DNA of 64,000 nt, taken from assembly GCF_050947335.1 (NCBI RefSeq), contig NW_027474131.1, forward strand, positions 1 to 64,000, given 5' to 3'. Shown piece after piece: positions 15,201 to 28,352 of the stretch (positions within the stretch are counted from its first letter, which is position 1; the number at the start of each line of letters is the position of its first letter). The position numbers were made by a program, and so were the translations under genes. This DNA is from Megachile rotundata (lineage: Eukaryota > Arthropoda > Insecta > Hymenoptera > Megachilidae). The notes below the pieces were generated by a model. It was not told the DNA's origin and did not search any database. It saw only the letters and a program-made list of their open reading frames with translations.

Positions 15201-15601
15201 GCCATATTATGCTTATATGATCGATAGTACGACAATTGCTATACTCATTACTCTTATTATTATCAATCTAACTCATATTATTAGCCATATTATGCTTATA
15301 TGATCGATAGAATAACAATTACTATACTCACTACTCTTAGTATTATCAATCTAACTCATATTATTAGCCATATTATGCTTATATTATCGATAGAACGACA
15401 ATTACTATACTTATTACTGCATTATTATCAATCTAACTCATATTATTAGCCATATTGTGCTTATATGATCGATAGAACGACAATTACTATACTTATTACT
15501 CCTATTATTATAAATCTAACTCATATTATTAGCCATATTATGCTTATATGATCGATAGTACGACAATTACTATACTTATTACTCTTATTATTATCAATCT
15601 A
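11121..15601 (+). repeat. 4481-bp HOR unit, copy 1
   Basis: Markers TTACGTTTATT (11181), ACGCATATTG (11951), ACTCAAGTT (12286) and the GACAGAACTAC monomer (13644) recur at +4481 bp (15662, 16432, 16767, 18125). The junction at the right end is sharp. At 15602 the series restarts, and the preceding monomer ends in CAATCTA where copy 1 is preceded by CTACCTA. Inside the unit a shorter 2657-bp period is visible: 11951 to 14608 and 12286 to 14943. The unit is therefore one 2657-bp module plus an 1824-bp partial one. Confidence 0.87.
13609..13777 (+). repeat. Diagnostic monomer pair: GACAGAACTAC monomer plus 86-bp monomer
   Basis: An 83-mer with GATCGACAGAACTAC, TGTACTTATT and CATTATCGATC (13609-13691) is followed by an 86-mer (13692-13777) with TATGTTTATATG, a 3-bp insertion in ATTACTACTATAC, and CACTGCTC / ATCATCAATC. 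The pair occurs 16 times and always together. GACAGAAC monomers start at 13609, 18090, 19169, 23073, 25730, 29136, 31793, 43911, 45239, 48808, 51965, 54956, 57034, 58946, 61190 and 62604. It is the best single marker for tracking HOR copies. None was seen before 13.6 kb or between 31.9 and 43.9 kb. The copies at about 43.99 and 45.33 kb have ATTACCC for ATTAGCC. Confidence 0.93.
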
Positions 15602-17591
15602 ACTCATATTATTAGCCATATTATGCTTATATTATCGATAGAACGACAATTACTATACTTATTACGTTTATTATTATCAATCTAACTCATATTATTAGCC
15701 ATATTATGCTTATATGATCGATAGAATGAGAATTACTACACTTAATACTCTTATTATTATCAACCTAACTCATATTATTAGCCATATTATGCTTAAATGA
15801 TGGATAGAACGACAAATACTATACTTATTACTAATATTATTATCAATCTAACTCATATTATTAACCATATTATGCTAATATGATCGATAGAACGACAATG
15901 ACTATACTTATTACACTCACTATTATCAATCTAACTCATATTATTAGCCATATTATGCTTATATTATCGATAGAGCGACAATTACTATACTTATTACTGT
16001 TATTATTATCAATCTAACTCATATTATTAGCCATATTGTGCTTATATGATCGATAGAACGACAATTACTATACTTATTACTCTTATTATTATGAATCTAA
16101 CTCATATTATTAACCATATTATGCAATTATGATCGATAGGACGACAATTACTATACTTATTACACTTATTATTATCAATCTAACTCATATTATTAGCCAT
16201 ATTGTGCTTATATGGTCGATAGAACGACAATTACTATACTTATTACTCTTACTATTATAAATCTAACTCATATTATTAGACATATTATGCTTATATGATC
16301 GATAGTACGACAATTACTATACACATTACTCTTATTATTATCAATCTAACTCATATTATTAACCATATTATGCACATATGATCGATAGCACGACATTTAC
16401 TATACTTATTACTCGTATTATTATCAACCTAACGCATATTGTTAGCCATATTATGCTTATATGATCGATAGAAAGACAATCACTATACTTATTACTCTTA
16501 TTATTATCTACCTAACTCATATTATTAGCCATATTATGCTTATATTATCGATAGAACGACAATTACTATACTTATTACTCTTATTATTATAAATCTAACT
16601 CATATTATTAGCCATATTATGCTTATATGATCGATAGAACGACAATTACTATACTTATTACTCTTATTATTATCAATCTAACTCATATTATTAGCCATAT
16701 TGTGCTTATATGATCGATAGAACGACAATTACTATACTAATTACTCTTACTATTATAAATCTAACTCAAGTTATTAGACATATTATGCTTATATGATCGA
16801 TAGTACGACAATTACTATACTCATTACTCTTATTATTATCAATCTAACTCATATTATTAGCCATATTATGCTTATATGATCGATAGAATAACAATTACTA
16901 TACTCACTACTCTTAGTATTATCAATCTAACTCATATTATTAGCCATATTATGCTTATATTATCGATAGAACGACAATTACTATACTTATTACTGCATTA
17001 TTATCAATCTAACTCATATTATTAGCCATATTATGCTTATATGATCGATAGTACGACAATTGCTATACTCATTACTCTTATTATTATCAATCTAACTCAT
17101 ATTATTAGCCATATTATGCTTATATGATCGATAGAATAACAATTACTATACTCACTACTCTTAGTATTATCAATCTAACTCATATTATTAGCCATATTAT
17201 GCTTATATTATCGATAGAACGACAATTACTATACTTATTACTGCATTATTATCAATCTAACTCATATTATTAGCCATATTGTGCTTATATGATCGATAGA
17301 ACGACAATTACTATACTTATTACTCCTATTATTATAAATCTAACTCATATTATTAGCCATATTATGCTTATATGATCGATAGTACGACAATTACTATACT
17401 TATTACTCTTATTATTATCAATCTAACTCATACTATTAACCATATTATGCAGATATGATCGATAGAACGACAATTACTATACTTATTACTCTTATTATTA
17501 TCAATCTAACTCATATTATTAACCATATTATGCTGATATGATCGATAGAACGACAATTACTACACTTATTACTCTTATTATTATCAACCTA

Positions 17592-18673
17592 ACTCACATT
17601 ATTAGCCATTTTATGCTTAAATGATCGATAGAACGGCAATTACTATACTTATTACTCTTATTATTATGAATCTAACTCATATTATTAACCATATTATGCA
17701 ATTATGATCGATAGAACGACAATTACTATACTTATTACACTTATTATTATCAATCTAACTCATATTATTAACCATATTATGCTAATATGATCGATAGAAC
17801 GACAATTACTATACTTATTACACTCACTATTATCAATCTAACTCATATTATTAACCATATTATGCAGATATGATCGATAGCACGACATTGACTATTCTTA
17901 TTACTCTTATTACTATCAACCTAACTCATATTATTAGCCATATTATGCTTATATGATCGATAGAACGACAATCACTATACTTATTACTCTTATTATTATC
18001 AACCTAACTCATATTATTAGCCATATTATGCTTATATTATCGATAGAACGACAATTACTATACTTATTACTGTTATTATTATCAATCTAACTCATATTAT
18101 TAACCATATTATGCTTATATGATCGACAGAACTACAATTACTGTACTTATTACTCTTATCATTATCGATCTAACTCATATTATTAGCCATATTATGTTTA
18201 TATGATCGATAGAACGACAATTACTACTATACTCACTGCTCTTATTATCATCAATCTAACTCATATTATTAACCATATTATGCAGATATGATCGATAGAA
18301 CGACAATTACTATACTTATTACTCTTATTATTATAAATCTAACTCATATTATTAGCCATATTATGCTTATATGATCGATAGTACGACAATTACTATACTC
18401 ATTACTCTTATTATTATCAATCTAACTCATATTATTAACCATATTATGCAGATATGATCGAAAGAACGACAATTACTATACTTATTACTCTTATTATTAT
18501 CAATCTAACTCATATTATTAGCCATATTGTGCTTATATGAGCGATAGAACGACAATTACTATATTTATTACACTCACTATTATCAATCTAACTCTCATTA
18601 TTAGCCATATTATGGTTATATGACCGATAGAACGACAATTACTATACTTATTACTCTTATTATTATCAACCTA
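17592..18673 (+). repeat. 1082-bp segment duplicated in tandem, first copy
   Basis: Thirteen monomers beginning with ACTCACATTATTAGCC with TTTTATGCTTAAATG, and including the GACAGAACTAC/86-mer pair, are followed at 18674 by the same series again. The junction monomer (about 18600-18673) begins as the GGTTATATGACCG type but ends CTCTTATTATTATCAACC, the ending that precedes 17592. In undisturbed copies that monomer ends TGCTCTTATTATTATAAATC. The shift is 1082 = 13 x 83 + 3, the +3 coming from the 86-mer. Confidence 0.88.
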
Positions 18674-19755
18674 ACTCACATTATTAGCCATTTTATGCTT
18701 AAATGATCGATAGAACGGCAATTACTATACTTATTACTCTTATTATTATGAATCTAACTCATATTATTAACCATATTATGCAATTATGATCGATAGAACG
18801 ACAATTACTATACTTATTACACTTATTATTATCAATCTAACTCATATTATTAACCATATTATGCTAATATGATCGATAGAACGACAATTACTATACTTAT
18901 TACACTCACTATTATCAATCTAACTCATATTATTAACCATATTATGCAGATATGATCGATAGCACGACATTGACTATTCTTATTACTCTTATTACTATCA
19001 ACCTAACTCATATTATTAGCCATATTATGCTTATATGATCGATAGAACGACAATCACTATACTTATTACTCTTATTATTATCAACCTAACTCATATTATT
19101 AGCCATATTATGCTTATATTATCGATAGAACGACAATTACTATACTTATTACTGTTATTATCAATCTAACTCATATTATTAACCATATTATGCTTATATG
19201 ATCGACAGAACTACAATTACTGTACTTATTACTCTTATCATGTATCGATCTAACTCATATTATTAGCCATATTATGTTTATATGATCGATAGAACGACAA
19301 TTACTACTATACTCACTGCTCTTATTATCATCAATCTAACTCATATTATTAACCATATTATGCAGATATGATCGATAGAACGACAATTACTATACTTATT
19401 ACTCTTATTATTATAAATCTAACTCATATTATTAGCCATATTATGCTTATATGATCGATAGTACGACAATTACTATACTCATTACTCTTATTATTATCAA
19501 TTCTAACTCATATTATTAACCATATTATGCAGATATGATCGATAGAACGACAATTACTATACTTATTACTCTTATTATTATCAATGCTAACTCATATTAT
19601 TAGCCATATTGTGCTTATATGAGCGATAGAACGACAATTACTATATTTATTACACTCACTATTATCAATCTAACTCTCATTATTAGCCATATTATGGTTA
19701 TATGACCGATAGAACGACAATTACTATACTTATTGCTCTTATTATTATAAATCTA
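18674..19755 (+). repeat. 1082-bp segment, second copy, with a cluster of small indels
   Basis: This repeats 17592-18673 but carries four small indels within about 430 bp: a 3-bp loss near 19155 (TACTGTTATTATCAATC), and single-base gains near 19242 (CATGTATCGATC), 19501 (CAATTCTAAC) and 19586 (CAATGCTAAC). Their sum is zero, so the downstream phase returns to the expected shift. Indels like these are almost absent elsewhere in the window. They could be real or local consensus errors. Confidence 0.85.
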
Positions 19756-20584
19756 ACTCATATTATTAGCCATATTATGCTTATATGATCGATAGTACGA
19801 CAATTACTATACTCATTGCTCTTATTATTATCAATCTAACTCATATTATTAACCATATTATGCAGATATGATCGATAGAACGACAATTACTATACTTATT
19901 ACACTTATTATTATCAATCTAACTCATATTATTAGCCATATTGTGCTTATATGGTCGATAGAACGACAATTACTATACTTATTACTCTTACTATTATAAA
20001 TCTAACTCATATTATTAGACATATTATGCTTATATGATCGATAGTACGACAATTACTATACACATTACTCTTATTATTATCAATCTAACTCATATTATTA
20101 ACCATACTATGCACATATGATCGATAGCACGACATTTACTATACTTATTACTCGTATTATTATCAACCTAACGCATATTGTTAGCCATATTATGCTTATA
20201 TGATCGATAGAAAGACAATCACTATACTTATTACTCTTATTATTATCTACCTAACTCATATTATTAGCCATATTATGCTTATATTATCGATAGAACGACA
20301 ATTACTATACTTATTACTCTTATTATTATAAATCTAACTCATATTATTAGCCATATTATGCTTATATGATCGATAGAATAACAATTACTATACTCACTAC
20401 TCTTAGTATTATCAATCTAACTCATATTATTAGCCATATTATGCTTATATTATCGATAGAACGACAATTACTATACTTATTACTGCATTATTATAAATCT
20501 AACTCATATTATTAGCCATATTATGCTTATATGATCGATAGTACGACAATTACTATACTTATTACTCTTATTATTATCAATCTA

Positions 20585-23500
20585 ACTCATATTATTAGCC
20601 ATATTATGCTTATATTATCGATAGAACGACAATTACTATACTTATTACGTTTATTATTATCAATCTAACTCATATTATTAGCCATATTATGCTTATATGA
20701 TCGATAGAATGAGAATTACTACACTTAATACTCTTATTATTATCAACCTAACTCATATTATTAGCCATATTATGCTTAAATGATGGATAGAACGACAAAT
20801 ACTATACTTATTACTAATATTATTATCAATCTAACTCATATTATTAACCATATTATGCTAATATGATCGATAGAACGACAATGACTATACTTATTACACT
20901 CACTATTATCAATCTAACTCATATTATTAGCCATATTATGCTTATATTATCGATAGAGCGACAATTACTATACTTATTACTGTTATTATTATCAATCTAA
21001 CTCATATTATTAGCCATATTGTGCTTATATGATCGATAGAACGACAATTACTATACTTATTACTCTTATTATTATGAATCTAACTCATATTATTAACCAT
21101 ATTATGCAATTATGATCGATAGGACGACAATTACTATACTTATTACACTTATTATTATCAATCTAACTCATATTATTAGCCATATTGTGCTTATATGGTC
21201 GATAGAACGACAATTACTATACTTATTACTCTTACTATTATAAATCTAACTCATATTATTAGACATATTATGCTTATATGATCGATAGTACGACAATTAC
21301 TATACACATTACTCTTATTATTATCAATCTAACTCATATTATTAACCATATTATGCACATATGATCGATAGCACGACATTTACTATACTTATTACTCGTA
21401 TTATTATCAACCTAACGCATATTGTTAGCCATATTATGCTTATATGATCGATAGAAAGACAATCACTATACTTATTACTCTTATTATTATCTACCTAACT
21501 CATATTATTAGCCATATTATGCTTATATTATCGATAGAACGACAATTACTATACTTATTACTCTTATTATTATAAATCTAACTCATATTATTAGCCATAT
21601 TATGCTTATATGATCGATAGAACGACAATTACTATACTTATTACTCTTATTATTATCAATCTAACTCATATTATTAGCCATATTGTGCTTATATGATCGA
21701 TAGAACGACAATTACTATACTAATTACTCTTACTATTATAAATCTAACTCAAGTTATTAGACATATTATGCTTATATGATCGATAGTACGACAATTACTA
21801 TACTCATTACTCTTATTATTATCAATCTAACTCATATTATTAGCCATATTATGCTTATATGATCGATAGAATAACAATTACTATACTCACTACTCTTAGT
21901 ATTATCAATCTAACTCATATTATTAGCCATATTATGCTTATATTATCGATAGAACGACAATTACTATACTTATTACTGCATTATTATCAATCTAACTCAT
22001 ATTATTAGCCATATTATGCTTATATGATCGATAGTACGACAATTGCTATACTCATTACTCTTATTATTATCAATCTAACTCATATTATTAGCCATATTAT
22101 GCTTATATGATCGATAGAATAACAATTACTATACTCACTACTCTTAGTATTATCAATCTAACTCATATTATTAGCCATATTATGCTTATATTATCGATAG
22201 AACGACAATTACTATACTTATTACTGCATTATTATCAATCTAACTCATATTATTAGCCATATTGTGCTTATATGATCGATAGAACGACAATTACTATACT
22301 TATTACTCCTATTATTATAAATCTAACTCATATTATTAGCCATATTATGCTTATATGATCGATAGTACGACAATTACTATACTTATTACTCTTATTATTA
22401 TCAATCTAACTCATACTATTAACCATATTATGCAGATATGATCGATAGAACGACAATTACTATACTTATTACTCTTATTATTATCAATCTAACTCATATT
22501 ATTAACCATATTATGCTGATATGATCGATAGAACGACAATTACTACACTTATTACTCTTATTATTATCAACCTAACTCACATTATTAGCCATTTTATGCT
22601 TAAATGATCGATAGAACGGCAATTACTATACTTATTACTCTTATTATTATGAATCTAACTCATATTATTAACCATATTATGCAATTATGATCGATAGAAC
22701 GACAATTACTATACTTATTACACTTATTATTATCAATCTAACTCATATTATTAACCATATTATGCTAATATGATCGATAGAACGACAATTACTATACTTA
22801 TTACACTCACTATTATCAATCTAACTCATATTATTAACCATATTATGCAGATATGATCGATAGCACGACATTGACTATTCTTATTACTCTTATTACTATC
22901 AACCTAACTCATATTATTAGCCATATTATGCTTATATGATCGATAGAACGACAATCACTATACTTATTACTCTTATTATTATCAACCTAACTCATATTAT
23001 TAGCCATATTATGCTTATATTATCGATAGAACGACAATTACTATACTTATTACTGTTATTATTATCAATCTAACTCATATTATTAACCATATTATGCTTA
23101 TATGATCGACAGAACTACAATTACTGTACTTATTACTCTTATCATTATCGATCTAACTCATATTATTAGCCATATTATGTTTATATGATCGATAGAACGA
23201 CAATTACTACTATACTCACTGCTCTTATTATCATCAATCTAACTCATATTATTAACCATATTATGCAGATATGATCGATAGAACGACAATTACTATACTT
23301 ATTACTCTTATTATTATAAATCTAACTCATATTATTAGCCATATTATGCTTATATGATCGATAGTACGACAATTACTATACTCATTACTCTTATTATTAT
23401 CAATCTAACTCATATTATTAACCATATTATGCAGATATGATCGAAAGAACGACAATTACTATACTTATTACTCTTATTATTATCAATCTAACTCATATTA

Positions 23501-25065
23501 TTAGCCATATTGTGCTTATATGAGCGATAGAACGACAATTACTATATTTATTACACTCACTATTATCAATCTAACTCTCATTATTAGCCATATTATGGTT
23601 ATATGACCGATAGAACGACAATTACTATACTTATTGCTCTTATTATTATAAATCTAACTCATATTATTAGCCATATTATGCTTATATGATCGATAGTACG
23701 ACAATTACTATACTCATTGCTCTTATTATTATCAATCTAACTCATATTATTAACCATATTATGCAGATATGATCGATAGAACGACAATTACTATACTTAT
23801 TACACTTATTATTATCAATCTAACTCATATTATTAGCCATATTGTGCTTATATGGTCGATAGAACGACAATTACTATACTTATTACTCTTACTATTATAA
23901 ATCTAACTCATATTATTAGACATATTATGCTTATATGATCGATAGTACGACAATTACTATACACATTACTCTTATTATTATCAATCTAACTCATATTATT
24001 AACCATATTATGCACATATGATCGATAGCACGACATTTACTATACTTATTACTCGTATTATTATCAACCTAACGCATATTGTTAGCCATATTATGCTTAT
24101 ATGATCGATAGAAAGACAATCACTATACTTATTACTCTTATTATTATCTACCTAACTCATATTATTAGCCATATTATGCTTATATTATCGATAGAACGAC
24201 AATTACTATACTTATTACTCTTATTATTATAAATCTAACTCATATTATTAGCCATATTATGCTTATATGATCGATAGAACGACAATTACTATACTTATTA
24301 CTCTTATTATTATCAATCTAACTCATATTATTAGCCATATTGTGCTTATATGATCGATAGAACGACAATTACTATACTAATTACTCTTACTATTATAAAT
24401 CTAACTCAAGTTATTAGACATATTATGCTTATATGATCGATAGTACGACAATTACTATACTCATTACTCTTATTATTATCAATCTAACTCATATTATTAG
24501 CCATATTATGCTTATATGATCGATAGAATAACAATTACTATACTCACTACTCTTAGTATTATCAATCTAACTCATATTATTAGCCATATTATGCTTATAT
24601 TATCGATAGAACGACAATTACTATACTTATTACTGCATTATTATCAATCTAACTCATATTATTAGCCATATTATGCTTATATGATCGATAGTACGACAAT
24701 TGCTATACTCATTACTCTTATTATTATCAATCTAACTCATATTATTAGCCATATTATGCTTATATGATCGATAGAATAACAATTACTATACTCACTACTC
24801 TTAGTATTATCAATCTAACTCATATTATTAGCCATATTATGCTTATATTATCGATAGAACGACAATTACTATACTTATTACTGCATTATTATCAATCTAA
24901 CTGATATTATTAGCCATATTGTGCTTATATGATCGATAGAACGACAATTACTATACTTATTACTCCTATTATTATAAATCTAACTCATATTATTAGCCAT
25001 ATTATGCTTATATGATCGATAGTACGACAATTACTATACTTATTACTCTTATTATTATCAATCTA
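20585..25065 (+). repeat. 4481-bp HOR unit, copy 3
   Basis: Markers lie at +4983 from copy 2 up to about 23.63 kb (20645, 21415, 21750, 23108). They lie at a constant +9464 from copy 1 in its second half (14608 to 24072, 14943 to 24407). This copy therefore lacks both the 1082-bp duplication and the 580-bp loss and keeps the ancestral length. The 2657-bp module repeats inside it (21415 to 24072, 21750 to 24407). It overlaps the start of the first 6063-bp unit, because the periodicities are nested. Confidence 0.83.
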
Positions 25066-28000
25066 ACTCATACTATTAACCATATTATGCAGATATGATC
25101 GATAGAACGACAATTACTATACTTATTACTCTTATTATTATCAATCTAACTCATATTATTAACCATATTATGCTGATATGATCGATAGAACGACAATTAC
25201 TACACTTATTACTCTTATTATTATCAACCTAACTCACATTATTAGCCATTTTATGCTTAAATGATCGATAGAACGGCAATTACTATACTTATTACTCTTA
25301 TTATTATGAATCTAACTCATATTATTAACCATATTATGCAATTATGATCGATAGAACGACAATTACTATACTTATTACACTTATTATTATCAATCTAACT
25401 CATATTATTAACCATATTATGCTAATATGATCGATAGAACGACAATTACTATACTTATTACACTCACTATTATCAATCTAACTCATATTATTAACCATAT
25501 TATGCAGATATGATCGATAGCACGACATTGACTATTCTTATTACTCTTATTACTATCAACCTAACTCATATTATTAGCCATATTATGCTTATATGATCGA
25601 TAGAACGACAATCACTATACTTATTACTCTTATTATTATCAACCTAACTCATATTATTAGCCATATTATGCTTATATTATCGATAGAACGACAATTACTA
25701 TACTTATTACTGTTATTATTATCAATCTAACTCATATTATTAACCATATTATGCTTATATGATCGACAGAACTACAATTACTGTACTTATTACTCTTATC
25801 ATTATCGATCTAACTCATATTATTAGCCATATTATGTTTATATGATCGATAGAACGACAATTACTACTATACTCACTGCTCTTATTATCATCAATCTAAC
25901 TCATATTATTAACCATATTATGCAGATATGATCGATAGAACGACAATTACTATACTTATTACTCTTATTATTATAAATCTAACTCATATTATTAGCCATA
26001 TTATGCTTATATGATCGATAGTACGACAATTACTATACTCATTACTCTTATTATTATCAATCTAACTCATATTATTAACCATATTATGCAGATATGATCG
26101 ATAGAACGACAATTACTATACTTATTACTCTTATTATTATCAATCTAACTCATATTATTAGCCATATTGTGCTTATATGAGCGATAGAACGACAATTACT
26201 ATATTTATTACACTCACTATTATCAATCTAACTCTCATTATTAGCCATATTATGGTTATATGACCGATAGAACGACAATTACTATACTTATTGCTCTTAT
26301 TATTATAAATCTAACTCATATTATTAGCCATATTATGCTTATATGATCGATAGTACGACAATTACTATACTCATTGCTCTTATTATTATCAATCTAACTC
26401 ATATTATTAACCATATTATGCAGATATGATCGATAGAACGACAATTACTATACCCATTAGTCTTATTATTATCAATCTAACTGATGCTATTAGCCATATT
26501 ATGCTTATATGATCGATATAACGACAATTACTATACTTATTACTCTTATTATTATCAATCTAACTCATACTATTAACCATATTATGCAGATATGATCGAT
26601 AGAACGACAATTACTATACTTATTACTCTTATTATTATCAATCTAACTCATATTATTAACCATATTATGCAGATATGATCGATAGAACGACAATTACTAC
26701 ACTTATTACTCTTATTATTATCAACCTAACTCACATTATTAGCCATTTTATGCTTAAATGATCGATAGAACGGCAATTACTATACTTATTACTCTTATTA
26801 TTATGAATCTAACTCCTATTATTAACCATATTATGCAATTATGATCGATAGAACGACAATTACTATACTTATTACACTTATTATTATCAATCTAACTCAT
26901 ATTATTAACCATATTATGCTAATATGATCGATAGAACGACAATTACTATACTTATTACACTCACTATTATCAATCTAACACATATTATTAACCATATTAT
27001 GCAGATATGATCGATAGCACGACATTGACTATTCTTATTACTCTTATTACTATCAACCTAACTCATATTATTAACCATATTATGCTAATATGATCGATAG
27101 AACGACAATTACTATATTTATTACACTCACTATTATCAATCTAACTCACATTATTAGCCATATTATGGTTATATGACCGATAGAACGACAATTACTATAC
27201 TTATTGCTCTTATTATTATAAATCTAACTCATATTATTAGCCATATTATGCTTATATGATCGATAGTACGACAATTACTATACTCATTGCTCTTATTATT
27301 ATCAATCTAACTCATATTATTAACCATATTATGCAGATATGATCGATAGAACGACAATTACTATACCCATTAGTCTTATTATTATCAATCTAACTGATGC
27401 TATTAGCCATATTATGCTTATATGATCGATATAACGACAATTACTATACTTATTACTCTTATTATTATCAATCTAACTCATACTATTAACCATATTATGC
27501 AGATATGATCGATAGAACGACAATTACTATACTTATTACTCTTATTATTATCAATCTAACTCATATTATTAACCATATTATGCAGATATGATCGATAGAA
27601 CGACAATTACTACACTTATTACTCTTATTATTATCAACCTAACTCACATTATTAGCCATTTTATGCTTAAATGATCGATAGAACGGCAATTACTATACTT
27701 ATTACTCTTATTATTATGAATCTAACTCCTATTATTAACCATATTATGCAATTATGATCGATAGAACGACAATTACTATACTTATTACACTTATTATTAT
27801 CAATCTAACTCATATTATTAACCATATTATGCTAATATGATCGATAGAACGACAATTACTATACTTATTACACTCACTATTATCAATCTAACTCATATTA
27901 TTAACCATATTATGCAGATATGATCGATAGCACGACATTGACTATTCTTATTACTCTTATTACTATCAACCTAACTCATATTATTAGCCATATTATGCTT

Positions 28001-28352
28001 ATATGATCGATAGTACGACAATTACTATACTCATTGCTCTTATTATTATCAATCTAACTCATATTATTAACCATATTATGCAGATATGATCGATAGAACG
28101 ACAATTACTATACCCATTAGTCTTATTATTATCAATCTAACTGATGCTATTAGCCATATTATGCTTATATGATCGATATAACGACAATTACTATACTTAT
28201 TACTCTTATTATTATCAATCTAACTCATACTATTAACCATATTATGCAGATATGATCGATAGAACGACAATTACTATACTTATTACTCTTATTATTATCA
28301 ATCTAACTCATATTATTAACCATATTATGCTGATATGATCGATAGAACGACA
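22290..28352 (+). repeat. 6063-bp HOR unit, copy 1 (about 73 monomers)
   Basis: Seven independent markers recur at exactly +6063: TACTCC 22304, GACAGAAC 23108, ACGCATATTG 24072, ACTCAAGTT 24407, GACAGAAC 25765, and CATTAG 26455, 27368 and 28115 (to 28367, 29171, 30135, 30470, 31828, 32518, 33431 and 34178). The unit is 2657 + 3406 bp, with two GACAGAAC/86-mer pairs. Differences from copy 2 that I noticed are single bases: GAAAGAAC near 23445, CTGATATT near 24901, CTAACACAT near 26978. The right junction at about 28353 links a GCTGATATG monomer to a TACTCCTATT ending. Confidence 0.9.
27368..28114 (+). repeat. 747-bp (nine-monomer) nested module, first example
   Basis: The ACCCATTAGTC / ACTGATGCTATTAGCC / GATATAACGAC series recurs 747 bp apart at seven places, by CATTAG position: 27368/28115, 33431/34178, 36004/36751, 50446/51193, 53603/54350, 55681/56428 and 59671/60418. 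Four of these are preceded by a 913-bp step (26455, 32518, 49533 and 52690 to the next). 913 is 747 plus two monomers. Single markers outside these pairs are 5202, 41398, 48036 and 58340. Confidence 0.88.

Larger units (their letters stand above)
15602..20584 (+). repeat. 4983-bp HOR unit, copy 2, rearranged
   Basis: This is copy 1 plus a 1082-bp internal tandem duplication minus about 580 bp (seven monomers, one an 82-mer): 4481 + 1082 - 580 = 4983. Up to about 18.65 kb its markers sit at +4481 from copy 1. From 19.73 kb they sit at +5563 (14608 to 20171). The loss is near 20.34-20.5 kb, where an aaatc monomer leads directly to a lone GAATAAC monomer. Its 82-mer neighbour ends TACTGCATTATTATAAATC, a combination seen only here, marking the deletion junction. 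Confidence 0.85.
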
